A stretch of DNA of 64,000 bases from assembly GCA_028829895.1 (NCBI GenBank), contig CM054181.1, forward strand, positions 64,657,259 through 64,721,258, read 5' to 3'. Positions 33,927 to 46,800 of this stretch are shown one piece after another; the first letter of the stretch is position 1; every line of letters begins with the position of its first letter. A model generated the notes under the pieces. That model made no database searches, was not told where the DNA came from, and was given only the letters and a program-made list of their open reading frames with translations. A program made the translations under genes and the position numbers. This stretch comes from Sinotaia quadrata (taxonomy: Eukaryota; Mollusca; Gastropoda; Architaenioglossa; Viviparidae).

Positions 33927-35072
33927 GCGCGCACCCATGCACCCACAAAACAACTACATCTTTAACTTGATAAAACGATGCCAGCTAGATTTTCTTCCAT
34001 TATTTCGAATTGAAGGCAGCCATGGTCTTTGCAATGTTCGCTCTTTGCGCATCATCAGTAACTAGCGTGGTCGTCATCTCCGTTCCATGCGATATTGGTT
34101 CGTAATGATCGCGTCATATCCGGTCCTCGTCACGTACTGCGGAAGTGAGTCGGTTCGCATCGTTATTTGGAATCGTTGAAGCTGAGAATGAAGAAATCGC
34201 CAATGTGACTTGATGAGTAATATGACGTTTTGTCAACACCGGGCTGTGGTTAAAAACATTATTTAAAAAAAACTTTTTAGTTTTAATTTAGCGTTTAAAT
34301 TGTGCGTGTGGCGAACAAAATATAAGCAATGCGGGCTCGTCCCATGCATTTATAATTAAAACCTCAGTCTCAGTGGAGAGACTCTCCTTGCAAGTGTTTA
34401 TTATTTTTTTTAATGGCATTAGGCAAGGTTTAAATAACAATAAAATCCCCGAAGAAACAATTAATTGAAAATTTAAATTTCGTTTTGAAAAACTGGTAAA
34501 GCATATAATAATCTGTCACGAAAATCAATGCATTCTCGTGACAATTTAGCGTACAGTCAATCGCTTGCTCGATAGCTGCAATCAATCAACTAATCAATTG
34601 TATTTAAACCAATCAGTCCTGATTGGATAGATCAATCAACATCAAAACCAATCAGTAAATCACTCGGTCAGTCTAACAAACATTTAATAAATCAACCACG
34701 CAGTCAATATCGAAGAATATAAACAAAGAGAATTAGGAGTTAGTAGTAGCCATTTAAAGACGCCGAACAACTTGTCAACGAGCGGTAATATTAAATAGCG
34801 TATCAATAAACATTAATGGATAGGTTTACTTTACGTTTATATGTTTTTTTTTGTGTGTCTTTGCGTGTATGTGAATATGACTATATATGTGTGTTCATAT
34901 ATCAGTTTGTGTGTGTGTGCATTTGTATGTAAGTCTATAAATGTTTAGGTATGTGTTTGTTTGTGTGGTATGTGTGACTATAATAGTTAAATTTATTGCT
35001 GTGAGTCACATGGAGAAAGAAAATAAAAATAAAAATACAGTACCAAGGACTTCGAAAGAGATCTGCTTAAAG
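33927..35072. other. intergenic; CpG-richer patch then AT-rich
   Basis: Positions 34030-34250 have relatively many CpG steps. AATCAATCA-type degenerate repetition lies at about 34555-34710. No coding-like frame is seen. Confidence 0.45.
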
Positions 35073-35389
35073 TACGAACAATTTATACTAGAGTAATTAT
35101 TTATTACGAACAATTTATACTAGAGTAATTATTTATTACGAACAATTTATACTAGAGTAATTATTTATTACGAACAATTTATACTAGAGTAATTATTTAT
35201 TACGAACAATTTATACTAGAGTAATTATTTATTACGAACAATTTATACTAGAGTAATTATTTATTACGAACAATTTATACTAGAGTAATTATTTATTACG
35301 AACAATTTATACTAGAGTAATTATTTATTACGAACAATTTATACTAGAGTAATTATTTATTACGAACAATTTATAGAGTAATTATTTAA
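35073..35389. repeat. 32-bp minisatellite, ten nearly perfect copies
   Basis: TACGAACAATTTATACTAGA plus GTAATTATTTAT repeats from 35073 every 32 bp to 35361. The copies look identical except the last, which has lost CTAG. It is the most homogeneous minisatellite in the window. Confidence 0.98.
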
Positions 35390-35532
35390 TTATTATTATT
35401 CTTAGTAAAGCACTCGAATAGCAACTTAGAGTTAGAAAGAGAGAGAGAGAGAGAATTAGATTTAAAATAAGAAAACAGTTACAAATAGATCTTTTATACA
35501 GAAGAATCATTTCGTAGTGCAGTAAACTAAAT

Positions 35533-35803
35533 ATCATATCCATCTAAAAACAACTCTTTATATTATATCCATCTAAAAACAACTCTTTATATTATATCCA
35601 TCTAAAAACAACTCTTTATATCATATCCATCTAAAAACAACTCTTTATATTATATCCATCTAAAAACAACTTTTTATATTATATCCATCTAAAAACAATT
35701 TTTTATATTATATCCATCTAAAAACAACACTTTATATTATATCCATCTAAAAACAACTCTTTATATCATATCCATCTAAAAACAACTCTTTATATCATAT
35801 TAA
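35533..35803. repeat. 29-bp minisatellite, about nine copies
   Basis: ATCCATCTAAAAACAACTCT plus TTATATTAT repeats from 35538 with few changes. A GA tract lies just upstream at 35440-35453. Confidence 0.95.
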
Positions 35804-35829
35804 TCTTAAAAAAAAACACTTTATCAATT

Positions 35830-36245
35830 TCCTAAATCAGGTAATAAAGATAATTTCGATAAAAAAAGTTCTCCTTTGACATTTTATTTCACTTTGTAGT
35901 GAAGACCATTTCGAATTAGAAAGACCTTTAAAATTTTGCCTAACATGTAGTAAACTAGAGATGATTATTTTCAACCGAAAGCACCTTTTAATATTTTGTT
36001 TCGGCCTGCTGCAAACGAAATAAATAATATTTTCCATCGAGGAAACATTAATAGTATTTTCTTTTACCCTGTAGCAAAGATAATTTTGAATGAAAACATT
36101 TTATTTCTTCATGCAGAAAATATTATTTCAATCCCAATGCATCAGTTTAAAAAGAAAAGTGTTTCCCTTTGTAATAATATAAAGATCATTTTGACCGAAA
36201 CAAGCACCTTTTTTCAGCAGTTTGTTTCACATGCAGTAAACTAAA
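35830..36245. repeat. degenerate ~60-70 bp AT-rich repeats
   Basis: Recurring words AAGATAATTTT, GAAAGCACCTTTT and GCAGTAAACTA(A/G)AGAT at about 60-70 bp spacing point to an old, decayed minisatellite. The frames at 35837-36244 are by-products. Confidence 0.6.
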
Positions 36246-36589
36246 GATAATTTTCTCCACAGAATAAGATATATAGCATCAATCAAAATTCACAAGTATA
36301 ATGTACAACGTAGTTAAATTAGTGTATATAGAAATAATGGTTCAATTACAAAAGCATTCTCTAATTAAAAAAAGCAATTGTGTACGAAATACACTAAGAC
36401 CAATCTTACTTTATCAGTCTGTTAACTTACCATAAGTTAGCGATCGCTTTTATGACTGGACTTGAGTTATGTTCAAATTCAAAGTGATTAGAATAGAGTA
36501 CTTCTTCAACAAAAAAAACTTCTGGTCCACCCCCATTAGATGATTTTATGAACAAGTGTTAAACTATTTAGTCAGAAAAACTACTCATC

Positions 36590-36790
36590 CAGTTGAAACT
36601 GGTTTGGATTACGGCAGCAAGTTTCTAGCATATTCTCAGTTTACTTCCAACTCTGACATTTACAAAAAATGCCATTATTAGGAGTGCCCAAGGTCGGGTC
36701 ATTTTAACAATTTAAAAATTTACATAACAACTAAGTCTAGAAATAGGGATAGGAATGGCAACTTTACTCTGCCACAACTTCTGTGGTGTG
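36590..36790 (-). repeat. interspersed repeat family 2, copy 1
   Basis: The reverse complement matches 41805-42015: shared words are CCTATCCCTATTTCTA, GGGCACTCCT, CATTTTTTGTAA and GTCAGAGTTGGAAGT. It is about 200 bp with no flanking duplication identified. The family is unclassified. Confidence 0.7.
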
Positions 36791-37085
36791 ATTTAAATGC
36801 AGACGATTTCTATGCTGTGACCTGAATGGGGATGATTTCTATGGTGTGACCTGAATGAAGATGATTTCTATGGTGTGACCTGAATGAAGATGATTTCTAT
36901 GGTGTGACCTGAATGAAGATGATTTCTATGGTGTGACCTGAATGAAGATGATTTCTACGGTGTGACCTGAATGCAGATAATTTCTATGGTGTGACCTGAA
37001 TGAAGAAGATTTCTATGGTGTGACCTGAATGCAGATTATTTCTATGGTGTGACCTGAATGCAGATGATTTCTATACTGCAACTTG
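36791..37085. repeat. 29-bp minisatellite, about ten copies
   Basis: GATTTCTATGGTGTGACCTG plus AATGAAGAT. The middle copies are identical; the edges diverge. Confidence 0.95.
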
Positions 37086-37204
37086 AAATAAGATATAGCA
37101 TGCACTGTTTTGATATGACAAGAAATGACACATCTTAATTTGTCTGTATGTTCATCAGTGTATTTCTGCGTATGGGGGGAGCTATTATGGTGTTTTGAGT
37201 GAGC

Positions 37205-37285
37205 AACTAATGTGTACTGAAGTGGTGTCAAAGTAAACGTGTACTGAAGTGGTGTTAAAGTAAACGTGTACTGAAGTGGTGTTGA
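37205..37285. repeat. 27-bp tandem repeat, three copies
   Basis: GTGTACTGAAGTGGTGTCAA plus AGTAAAC. Confidence 0.93.
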
Positions 37286-37716
37286 TATTAAGTTAGAATA
37301 TAGAGGTCAAGGCCAGCATGTGATTGTCAAGTAAATTCAACGACAAACATGCAGGCCTATTTCAGTTCTATGCCACCCTAGACTAGTCACTCAATCAGTG
37401 ACCAATCTGCGACCAAGCTATTACCCGCCGTCTATCATGAGTGGCATCTCACTTGCCCATTTTACTTTTTTTGTTTTTACCTTTTGTGAATTTTGTTTTA
37501 CCTTTATAACATTTTTAAAACCTTTTTTACTTTTTCTTTTACTATTTTGACTCGGTTAACCATTGCGTGCTGTGAAAGAAAGCCGCCAACCACCTAAAGG
37601 CAAAAGCTATGTGAAATTAATCCTGGCAAAGAGTTTGGGACGACGTATGAGGTGGGCATTATTCAAGACTTCACCGGTGTGGTGTGGCCCACTTTATTAA
37701 TGATCATGACAGTCAG

Positions 37717-37717
<1 letters not shown>
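37286..37717. other. intergenic, nothing recognised
   Basis: T-rich stretch at 37460-37545; no gene. Confidence 0.5.
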
Positions 37718-37769
<52 letters not shown>

Positions 37770-37864
37770 CGCGTGCGTGTGCGTGTGTGTGTGTGCGTGC
37801 GTGCGTGTGTGCGTGTGTGTGTGCGTGCGTGCGTGCGTGTGTGTGCGTGCGTGCGTGCGTGCCT
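37718..37864. repeat. (GT)n/(GTGC)n microsatellite
   Basis: Pure GT at the left passes into GT mixed with GTGCGTGC at the right. Cys/Val and His/Thr/Ala/Arg frames are artefacts. Confidence 0.97.
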
Positions 37865-37900
37865 GTGCTCTTAGCTGCTAATACACATCGGACCATCGCG

Positions 37901-37985
37901 GCATGCTGAGTAACAATTACTACCATATGTTTGTTGAGATGCATGCTGAGTAACAATTACTACCATATGTTTGTTGAGAGGCATG
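37901..37985. repeat. 40-bp tandem duplication
   Basis: GCATGCTGAGTAACAATTAC at 37901 and 37941, followed by a decayed third GCATGCT. Confidence 0.93.
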
Positions 37986-38215
37986 CTATGCCTTAGTTCG
38001 AACACTTTGATATGCACAATCAGCTTTGGTGCAAGATCCATCTGGTAGCTGAACAAGACTGCTGTGTTAATAACAGGGACTGGTCTCGTGTAGTGCTGTC
38101 GGGAGATCACGCATGTTCTGGAACCTGTCGCCATACGTTTCATTAATGTGTGTGTGTGGTATGACAATCCCCGCCGAACTGCGCCAGCAACCAAACCCCT
38201 CCATCTATTCCCTAA

Positions 38216-38392
38216 CTAGTCTCCATTACATTAAGTAGGGCATTAACAGGGGAGCATAGATATTTTTGATAGCTAGTCTCCATTACATTAAGTAGGGCAT
38301 TAACAGGGGAGCATAGATACTTTTGATAGCTAGTCTCCATTATATTAGGTAGGGCATTAACAGGGGGGAGCATAGATATTTTTTGATATAAA
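38216..38392. repeat. 57-bp tandem repeat, three copies
   Basis: CTAGTCTCCATTACATTAAG begins at 38216, 38273 and 38330. The unit is a multiple of three, which explains the periodic minus frame. Confidence 0.95.
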
Positions 38393-39157
38393 AGTGACAA
38401 TTTTTGTATTAGAGATTTTAGTGGAACTGGTGTTTATAAAATTGTGTTTAACCTAGTATTTAGTATTGATTTGTATAGTGTGACGACTACACATAAAGTA
38501 TATGTGAGTTGTATTGCAAAGTCTTGTATGTGTGACTTGAATAGAAATCACTGTGAAACTGTCATGAAATACAATTGACTGTTGCACTGTGACTCGAGTG
38601 CTCATAAGTTTCATACTGTGACTTGAATTCTGACTTATGTACTATCAAGTTGGACAATATATTGATGAAGTCTCCAGAGAGGTGGACAGCGTTAAATTGT
38701 AATATACGTATATTGATCATTGGTCATATCGTCTACTTATTAGTTATACGGCTAGCACAGTTGTCATGACAATTATTGAGGTCAGAGACGAAGAGTATAG
38801 AAGTAGATCATGACACTTGGTGAAATGTGTTTTGCCGACACCAAAACATATAGCTAGAGTAGAAGTATATCACGGCACTTGATGAAATATCTTTTTTGCC
38901 GACACCGAAACAAGTTGGTCAGCCATGATGTCAGCTAACAAGCAAAGTATTATTGCTAAAACTATTATTAAAATGAACAGTACAGATAGGTCTGTTTCGC
39001 TACTAGCATTAGCAACATTAAAACCAAACTAAGGTAATTTCCACCTCTTAAGTCTGCAAATAAGTGGTAATAAAAGCCATAAAAAGAGAAACAAAATAAA
39101 CACCCACCCCAATCCCCCAAATGAAACACTAACACGTGACGTCCGCGCACTTATTAG
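38393..39157. other. intergenic with a ~70-bp duplication
   Basis: Two diverged copies around 38795-38910 share GTAGATCATGACACTTG(G/A)TGA-type text and TTTTGCCGACACC. No gene is seen. Confidence 0.55.
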
Positions 39158-39405
39158 TGTGTAAATGTTTTGTGTACAGATTCTCTACACTTCTTTATTT
39201 TTAAAGAGACTGTATAACAATGTGTAAATGTTTTGTGTACAGATTCTCTACACTACTTTATTTTTAAAGAGACTGTATAACAATGTGTAAATGTTTTGTG
39301 TACAGATTCTCTACACTTCTTTATTTTTAAAGAGACTGTATAACAATGTGTAAATGTTTTGTGGACAGATTCTCTACACTTCTTTATTTTTAAAGAGACT
39401 GTACA
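39158..39405. repeat. 63-bp tandem repeat, four copies
   Basis: GTGTAAATGTTTTGTGTACA begins at 39159, 39222, 39285 and 39348. Copies are nearly identical; the last lost a few bases. Confidence 0.96.
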
Positions 39406-40074
39406 ATGTGTAAAAATAGATCGTTCCTTGATGGCGCTGGCAGAGAAAGAAGCAAAATTGATTGATTATAATTATCACTAACTGAAGATATTCTCGCAAA
39501 GGCAAGCATCAGCAAGCAACATTTTATCAGTACCCCCGAACTGCACAGTATTATCAAAGGTCTTCACTTTGCTGACAACTACGATCATTTTGTCTAACTC
39601 TTCACTTCACGACACCTCGCGTTTATAAAGGCGGTCCTTTAGCTTGAACTATTAAAATATTTTTCGTGAGTCTAATTGCCTCCCTTTGATTTAACCACAA
39701 AGTTATTGTAATTCACATCTTCGATTCCTTCAGTATATGTCTTCTGCGGGCTGCAGGAAGCACACAAATTGAAAAAAGAACCCACCCTAACCTCTATGCT
39801 GACATAGGAGAGTGGAAAAAATATAGACATTATTTTAGACAGAAAGAAAGCCCACAGACATTCAAGACAGAAGGCCATTACATCTTCTACTCCCGATATT
39901 GGCTCTCTTCTCAGCTCAAAGCCGCTTAGCGTCCAAACGATCAGAAATCGATTCCTGACGTGGAGTTTCAGGCACAACAAAAACATCAAGGACTGACTTC
40001 TTTTTACGTGGGAGTCTTGTCAGAAGAGATATTTGGTTGTTTTGAGAAACAAGCGTGATCATTATTTCAAACAC
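39406..40074. other. intergenic, nothing recognised
   Basis: A 105-codon minus frame (39672-39989) has no motif. Confidence 0.5.
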
Positions 40075-40520
40075 GAATTATGCAGAAACAGTATCTCAAA
40101 TATACAGAATCAGTACCTCAAATATGCAATATCTGTAAAATGTATCTAAAATACGCAATATATAAACAGTACCTCAAATAAGCAATATTTATAAACAGTA
40201 TCTAAAATACGCACTATATATAAACATAATCTCAAATATGCTTTATATATAAACAGAATCTCAAATATGCTTTATATATAAACAGAATCTCAAATATGCT
40301 TTATATATAAACAGAATCTCAAATATGCATTATATATCAATTACAATTACGCATATATAAACAGTATTTCAATTATGCTCTCTCTCTCTCTCTAATAATT
40401 ATATAAATAATATATCAAATACGCATTATATAAATAAACAGTAAATCAAATTCACATTATATAGTATCTCGAATACACATTATACATAAACATTATCTCG
40501 ATTACGCTTTATACATAAAC
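40075..40520. repeat. ~28-bp AT-rich minisatellite
   Basis: AAACAGAATCTCAAATATGC plus TTTATATAT. Copies at 40225-40335 are tight; flanking ones diverge. A small CT tract lies at 40379-40393. Confidence 0.88.
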
Positions 40521-40789
40521 AGTATCACAAAAGTGACCGTTTGTAATGATTGGATCTCGGGGCAAAGTATGCTCCTTGCTTTATTCTTGTTTTCCCCTTA
40601 ATAACTACTAATTAACAGTATACTACTTGTTGTTGACCTTCAGGTGGCTTATTGTATAATCAGCCGTGACCGCCTACGCTACACGCAGTAGAGTTATTAG
40701 GTCAATACCATTGACCACGCGTAAGATATGTGAATGTTGTAATTAATCAAAGGGAAAGGTAATTTTGTCAAATCCAGGGCACGTCAACT

Positions 40790-40995
40790 AATCTACTTGT
40801 AGTTATGCTGAATATTTGATTGTCCCATAACGTAACGTGTGATCTACTTGTCGTTATGCTGGATATTTGATTGTCCCATAACGTAACGTGTGATCTACTT
40901 GTAGTTATGCTGAATATTTGATTGTCCCATAACGTAACGTGCGATCTACTTGTAGTTATGTTGAATATTTGATTATCCCATAACGTAACGTTTGA
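40790..40995. repeat. 51-bp tandem repeat, four copies
   Basis: GATCTACTTGTAGTTATGCT at 40841, 40892 and 40943 plus an edge copy. The unit ends TCCCATAACGTAACGTGT. Confidence 0.95.
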
Positions 40996-41400
40996 TCCAG
41001 TATAGGAACTGAAGAGCAGATTAGGCCGTGGGCTGTTGTCAGCATTTAAGTAGCATATTACAATTTTCGTAATTAAGAATTGTGGGTTTTCATGCTAGAC
41101 AGGGTAGATAAAATAACCCCACGTGACACCATCTTTTCAGAGAAAGGATTTTACACACCTATGGGCACACTCATTTATTTACTTTAATGTCATTGTTATA
41201 AATATTTTTAAAAAGGAATGTTATAATAATGTACAAATGCAACTCAACATATTCAACCATGATATCTACAGAGGGAAAAAATAATTTCTTCCAGAGGCTA
41301 CAAGTACGCGAAAACCTGTTACTTTTTATATTTCTTGATAGAAAAGCTTTCAAAATTACTGCAAGAATTTTATTGTAAAGGGGTATCAGGGTCAACCATT

Positions 41401-41512
41401 AACCTTACACAGGTCAGTACTATTAATAGACCTTACACAGGTCAGTGCTATTAATAGACCTTACATAGGTCAGTACTATTAATAGACCTTACACAGGTCA
41501 GTGCTATTAATA
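41401..41512. repeat. 28-bp minisatellite, four copies
   Basis: CCTTACACAGGTCAGT(A/G)CTA begins at 41403, 41431, 41459 and 41487. Confidence 0.95.
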
Positions 41513-41804
41513 GTTTGTTCTTTGCAACTGAGTGCTTTTGACTGTCAGCCGACGACAACGTCTAGAGGTGTGGGTGTTTGTGCTGTGAAAAGTCGATCGC
41601 TTCGTCTCTGCAAATGAATTGCTTCTGTTGCAGAACCAAAATGGCAACCGAAGAATGGTGTCACTAAATGATGACATGTTCTGAATCAAAACTCCTGCTA
41701 AACTTAATATTCGTGATTTTATTGCAGCTTGGATATTAACAGCACTAGAGCAATACTTAAAACGACAGTTTGATATTGTCGAGAATCAAACGCATCATAC
41801 AAAA

Positions 41805-42015
41805 AAATGTGTGGCGGTGTAAATTTACCTATCCCTATTTCTAAACTTAATTTAATTAATTGTTAAATTGTCGAAGCGATACGACATCGGGCACTCCTTA
41901 CAATGACATTTTTTGTAAGTGTCAGAGTTGGAAGTCAACAACTCGAGTTCAGAATATACTAGAAATTTCTGATGCAATGCAAACCAGTTCCACGTGGATA
42001 AGTAATTTTTATATT
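41805..42015 (+). repeat. interspersed repeat family 2, copy 2
   Basis: It matches the reverse complement of 36590-36790 and, over its first ~85 bp, 51050-51135. A reading from about 41860 shares FCKCQSWK with copy 1, but both are otherwise interrupted, so this is probably not coding. Confidence 0.7.
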
Positions 42016-42458
42016 CTAATGGTTAAGATTTACGAGAATGGAACCAGCCAATGGTCTGAGATCAAAAGTTTACATGTTGTAGAGAATTATATTGTCTAAT
42101 CACTTGAATTTGGTGTGGCAAAAAGTCCGGTCAGGAAATGTTATTAATTTAATGGTGAGTTAACTGACTGATTGAGAGAGAATGGAGTTAGAAATATTTG
42201 TGCATTTTTGATTTTGATATGTTATACTTGTGTTTTACGTAGTGATGTATTATGTGAGTAGACTATTATTTCTACAGATTGTGAGCTGTGATACTTATAT
42301 GTAGTATGCTAAACACTTGACATTGTTTCTAGTGAACCTGTTCATAAACTATTATGCTGTTTGTGTGTATCTTGTGTGTATGGGCTAATAAATACTGTTG
42401 CAGGAAACAAGTTTGAGACTTGAATGTAAGAAAGAAAGGAGTTTAAAAATTAATAAAC
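42016..42458. other. intergenic, nothing recognised
   Basis: AT-rich sequence between family-2 copy 2 and LTR-like copy 4. Confidence 0.5.
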
Positions 42459-43471
42459 TGTGTTTGTTACCTGATTATATTTTTTTACAGTGAAAAGGCA
42501 GCCTTTCCTTGTTTTATCTGAACCTCCTGGTTTACTGATTATAAACTGTTACAACCAGGTTAGATGTGATAAGTCTCTACCACAGTGTAGAAGTGTAATG
42601 AAAACACTACACACTGTTGATGTATGGTGTCAAAGTATGCTGACTACATTCAGGTATTTCTGGTACAAGAATTACTGGAAATTGCTACAATTGTTGTTTG
42701 CTTGAGGTAGATATTACGATGAAGGAGTACCAGGTTAGCCTTGAGAGAATAGCAGCGAATCAGTGTTCTACATCGTGAGGAGGGAATCACATGGAATTGA
42801 CAGTAATAACTGAAAAAATAATCTTGTGGCTTTGTTACAAAATAAGCATGCAAAAGGCTATTAAGACTGAGCCTAATTCAGGTTATGTACAAACTATTAT
42901 CACATCTCTATAAAACTCCATTTCTGTTCTCTGATAAGAACTATACTGTGATTTGTATTGATATTAATCTTTTGAATTATGTGTTAGGATATAAGACTGT
43001 GTAGATATTAAAATTATTAAAACATGGTTTCATGGAAATATTGATATCAAATAATCATTTTCATTGTATTTGTTATATGTATATTTGACTGTTGACATAA
43101 TAATTATATTTATTGTTAAACTTATTGACCTTCTTACACATATTGATAAGCTAATGTTGGAGAAGAAAATGGTTGGATGGGGGCTCCCTAAATATAGATT
43201 AAAGATGGATTTATCTTCTCATTTAATGAGAAGTTTTCCACCTACGAAAATATTGTGTGACACGGTAAATGTTTGTCTTTAATGTTGTGGAAGGAAGAAA
43301 ACGTTTACAGCTCTCGCATGTCCGCCAAGTGAGAGAGACGAGTGATGTCTGCTGGAGAATTATTAATAACATAAATTAAAATACCCATCACTTTGTAATT
43401 AGTTATGGACGATTAATTAATTAATAAATAATAATAATAATAACCATTAACTAGGTTGCGTTGGCATCACA
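42459..43471 (+). mobile_element. LTR-like interspersed repeat, copy 4 (long form, ~1013 bp)
   Basis: It begins TGTGTTTGTTACCTGAT and ends GTTGGCATCACA, so the termini pair as TGTG/CACA. It aligns with copy 3 over its whole length, including CAGTGAAAAGGCAGCCTTTC near 42489 and GATGTATGGTGTCAAAGTAT near 42619. CATGTCCGCCAAGTGAGAGA lies near 43316. No target duplication is obvious. Its frames (42490-42853, 43064-43282) carry no motif. Confidence 0.72.
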
Positions 43472-43789
43472 GAATGCTTATGACATAATTCTGAATAGTA
43501 ATCACTTTCTTCAACCGATAGCGAGTTCTAAAGAAGAGTCTGATTTGCATATGAATACTTATGTACACAAAAGCAGTTGGGCTAGGCGCTTTCATAAAAC
43601 ACATTCCACTAGGAGCATAGTTTTGGAGGTTGCTAGTGGTAGGTTTATTCAGCTCGCCTTTTAGCATTAATTAAAAAATATCTTGCTTCAATAGATTTTA
43701 TTCATTTGGCATTCAAACGATGAAATGCAAAACTTAAAACTCATTCATGCGTGTATTTGCAACGGCCCCAACTTCACAGTATTTTCGAG

Positions 43790-44370
43790 TAATCGGGTGA
43801 CAGCCCACTATCTTCATGTAATCAAGTGACTTCATTGTAATCATCACTGGAATAAGTGACGGTATCTTAGTGACTGGATTGTGACGTCATTCTAGACATC
43901 ACTGGAATAAGTTACGATATTAGTGACCTGATTAGACAATTGACGTGATTGTAGTCATCATTGAAATAAGTGGCCAGATTAAGCAGTGATCATGTTTTAA
44001 TCATTTCAGTAACCAAGTGCGATGATTTCTTAGTAATTTTTGTAACCAAGTGATGATATCTTCGTCATTGCATTAACCAAGTGTTGATGTCTTAATTATT
44101 TCCGTAAACAAGTGGCTTGTGTAGTAGTGATCTAAAAAGCCGTCACAATGTCTTGGTAATTTCTGTAAACAGATGATAATGTCTTAGTTATTTTTGGAAC
44201 AAAGTGATGAGGTCGTAGTCATTTCTGTTACCGAATGATGATGCCTTAGTCATTTCCGTAAACAAGTGGCTATGTAGTAGTGATCTAAATAACCATGTCT
44301 TAGTATTTCAATAACCGAGTGATGAAGCCTAGGTCGTTGAATGTGTCCTAGTTATGAATGACCAAGCAAT
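43790..44370. repeat. degenerate ~40-bp repeats (CAAGTGATGAT)
   Basis: GTAACCAAGTGATGAT, ATGTCTTAGTCATTTCCGTA and GTAGTAGTGATCTAAA recur irregularly. It is an old, scrambled minisatellite. TGACGTCA at 43882-43889 lies in it. Confidence 0.75.
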
Positions 44371-45777
44371 GCACAGACTTTCACGGAATATCTGACTAAG
44401 ATGCAATAAAATGAAAAAAAAAGATGTAGTGAAAAGATATGTTTGTTAGCGAAGACAGTCACATGATGAAGGTAATATGATAGAATTCCAAACGATGGAA
44501 ACACGATTTGAAGTCACGCCACTACAAACGACGTTCACACTGGAAGAATGATGAAGGAACTTGATTGCTAAAACCGAATGTCAGCAAACTGAGTGCCGGG
44601 AATCCGAAACAAGCGATAGCAAGCGAGATCCCATCAAACTAACGGCAGCTCTCGCGCATAACTGCTTCCTTTCTTTTCGTCGTACGTGATAAAGTTTTGT
44701 AAGTCTGCAACCTTGCTTTCAAGTTCAAAGTTCTTTATTTGTAATTCTGCAGCCTCGCTTGAGCCAAAAGTTATTTGCATATGCTCCAATGGTTCGCACG
44801 TTGTCACGCAAAATCACAAAGACGGTACTCTATTAAAAATTCACTTCCCTGAGTAATTAAGGCAACTTCCCTTGCTATGTGTAAGGGACATTACTCACCT
44901 TCTTAAATTTATACTGAAGAACTCGTAAAAGAGCTTACTGCATCTTTTATACATGCGACGTAAAGCAATATTCTACTAGGTGTAGTGAATAAGAGTTGTC
45001 GTTCTTGTTTAGTTCCGTAATTTGTTGGCAGAGATTTACCATAACCGAAGTGACCAAATTTTCGTTAACGTGTTTTGTTCTTTTGTTTCTGAATTCTGTG
45101 TAAACTAGGTGATACTGAAGCCATAGAGAACAATTAGCTGACATACATAGCTGACATAAATATAACATTTCCACATGAAAACAGAAAACGCTTTATTAAA
45201 CTACAAGTACCGCCGTTTACTCGAAAAATGCTTTTCGTACATCTATAGCTGACTCATTTCACTGTGTACGTCATTATTAAGTGTATTGTTCCGATGTAGC
45301 CTATTTAGCCGAAGCGTCGACTCGACTCTTGTAACTGCTTTGTTTTGTCTACCGACAAAGTGTTTGCATACTCATATTGCACCGATTTCCTTGTTCAAGT
45401 TTTCAGATCGCACTGTCTTTCTTGTTACTAATCTACGCAAGCTTTACATCAGTGACGTCATACCACAATCGTAAGTACTCCACGCAAATTAAACTCAGTA
45501 TGTTCACACAATAATTTATATGAATCTGATTAAGATAAAGAAAAGACAGACAGCAATCTGAAAATGTATAAATGACATCACCATCACTGATTAATCTGAT
45601 GCCACAGGTCTCTACTTAATCTGAACATGACAGACATCAAAGAATAATGGCAATACAAAGCGCCCAGGTTAAATTCAATGTAGTTATAGAAGAACACGCT
45701 GAAATCTGAAGAAGCTAATAATCAATGAAGTCATACAGCAGACTTCCGTAATCTACGTAGGCTAGGCATCAGTGATG
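44371..45777. other. intergenic, nothing recognised
   Basis: TGACGTCA at 45453-45460. Short frames at 44947-45474 lack motifs. Loose ATCTGA/CATCA-type repetition lies at about 45520-45720. Confidence 0.45.
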
Positions 45778-46080
45778 TCAAGGAGAAATATAAAGTATTT
45801 ATCAATGACGTTTGCCGAAGAACAGTGATGTCACGGAGAAACAAAGTATTTATCAATGACGTTTGCCAAAGAGCAGTGATGTCAGGGAGAAACAAAGTAT
45901 TTATCAATGACGTTTGCCAAAGAACAGTGATGTCACGGAGAAACAAAGTATTTATCAATGACGTTTGCCAAAGAACAGTGATGTCACGGAGAAACAAAGT
46001 ATTTATCAATGACGTTTGCCAAAGAACAGTGATGTCACGGAGAAACAAAGTATTTATCAATGACGTTTGCCAAGGAACAG
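45778..46080. repeat. 51-bp minisatellite, six copies
   Basis: GTCACGGAGAAACAAAGTAT plus TTATCAATGACGTTTGCC and AAAGAACAGTGAT. Fifty-one is a multiple of three and the unit lacks stops in a frame on each strand, giving 17-residue repeats in the 45825-46199 plus frame and the 45731-46138 minus frame. Confidence 0.96.
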
Positions 46081-46339
46081 TATACTTTTTGATATTCATT
46101 CCCGCAGTCCTAATCGAGGACATGATTGCAAGTTCCACAGGAAATTACTTGACAACCTTTGATCAATGCACTAATGAACTAGTATATGAGTTATTCTGAG
46201 TTATGCAAACCATGCTAAGCTTATCATAACCAGTTAAATAAGAAAGAATAGGACGTTGACTTTGCAATATAAGCTCTCATTCCAAACAAGAAGAGATATT
46301 GCCCCCCACACACACACACACACGTGCCGTCGATAAGAC

Positions 46340-46560
46340 CAGAGCTTGATTGTGGGCGAGTTAATGCCAGGTTCATTGAGGGCTTGCTTGAAGGAGATAT
46401 AATGTAAGTAGGGCGAGAACTTGACTGTGGGCGAGTTAATGCCAGGTTCATTGAGGGCTTGCTTGAAGGAGATATAATGTAAGTAGGGCGAGAACTTGAC
46501 TGTAGGCGAGTTAATGCCAGGTTCATTGAGGGCTTGCTTGAAGGAGAAATAATATAAGTA
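46340..46560. repeat. 75-bp tandem repeat, three copies
   Basis: CTTGATTGTGGGCGAGTTAA or CTTGACTG... begins at 46345, 46420 and 46495. Twenty-five codons per unit; the periodic minus frame follows from that. Confidence 0.95.
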
Positions 46561-46800
46561 AAACTAGAGCATATCTGTGAATATATAATGCCACACTTGC
46601 ATGAGGTGCTCTAGTAAAAGATACATCGACCATATTGCTTTAGGACGATAACATGACAGGTAAGCGTGAGGGCGATTTAATAATAAATGAGGGTTTGTGT
46701 GAGGGCGATGTAGTGACAGGTAACACGAGTATGCTTGAGTGCGATCTTATGCCACATAAGACCAGAGCTTACTTGAGTGCGATCTTATGCCAAATAGAGT

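Noticed and set aside
37652..37956. Cys/Val/Ala and His/Thr/Ala/Arg frames
   Set aside because: Readings of the GT/GTGC microsatellite.
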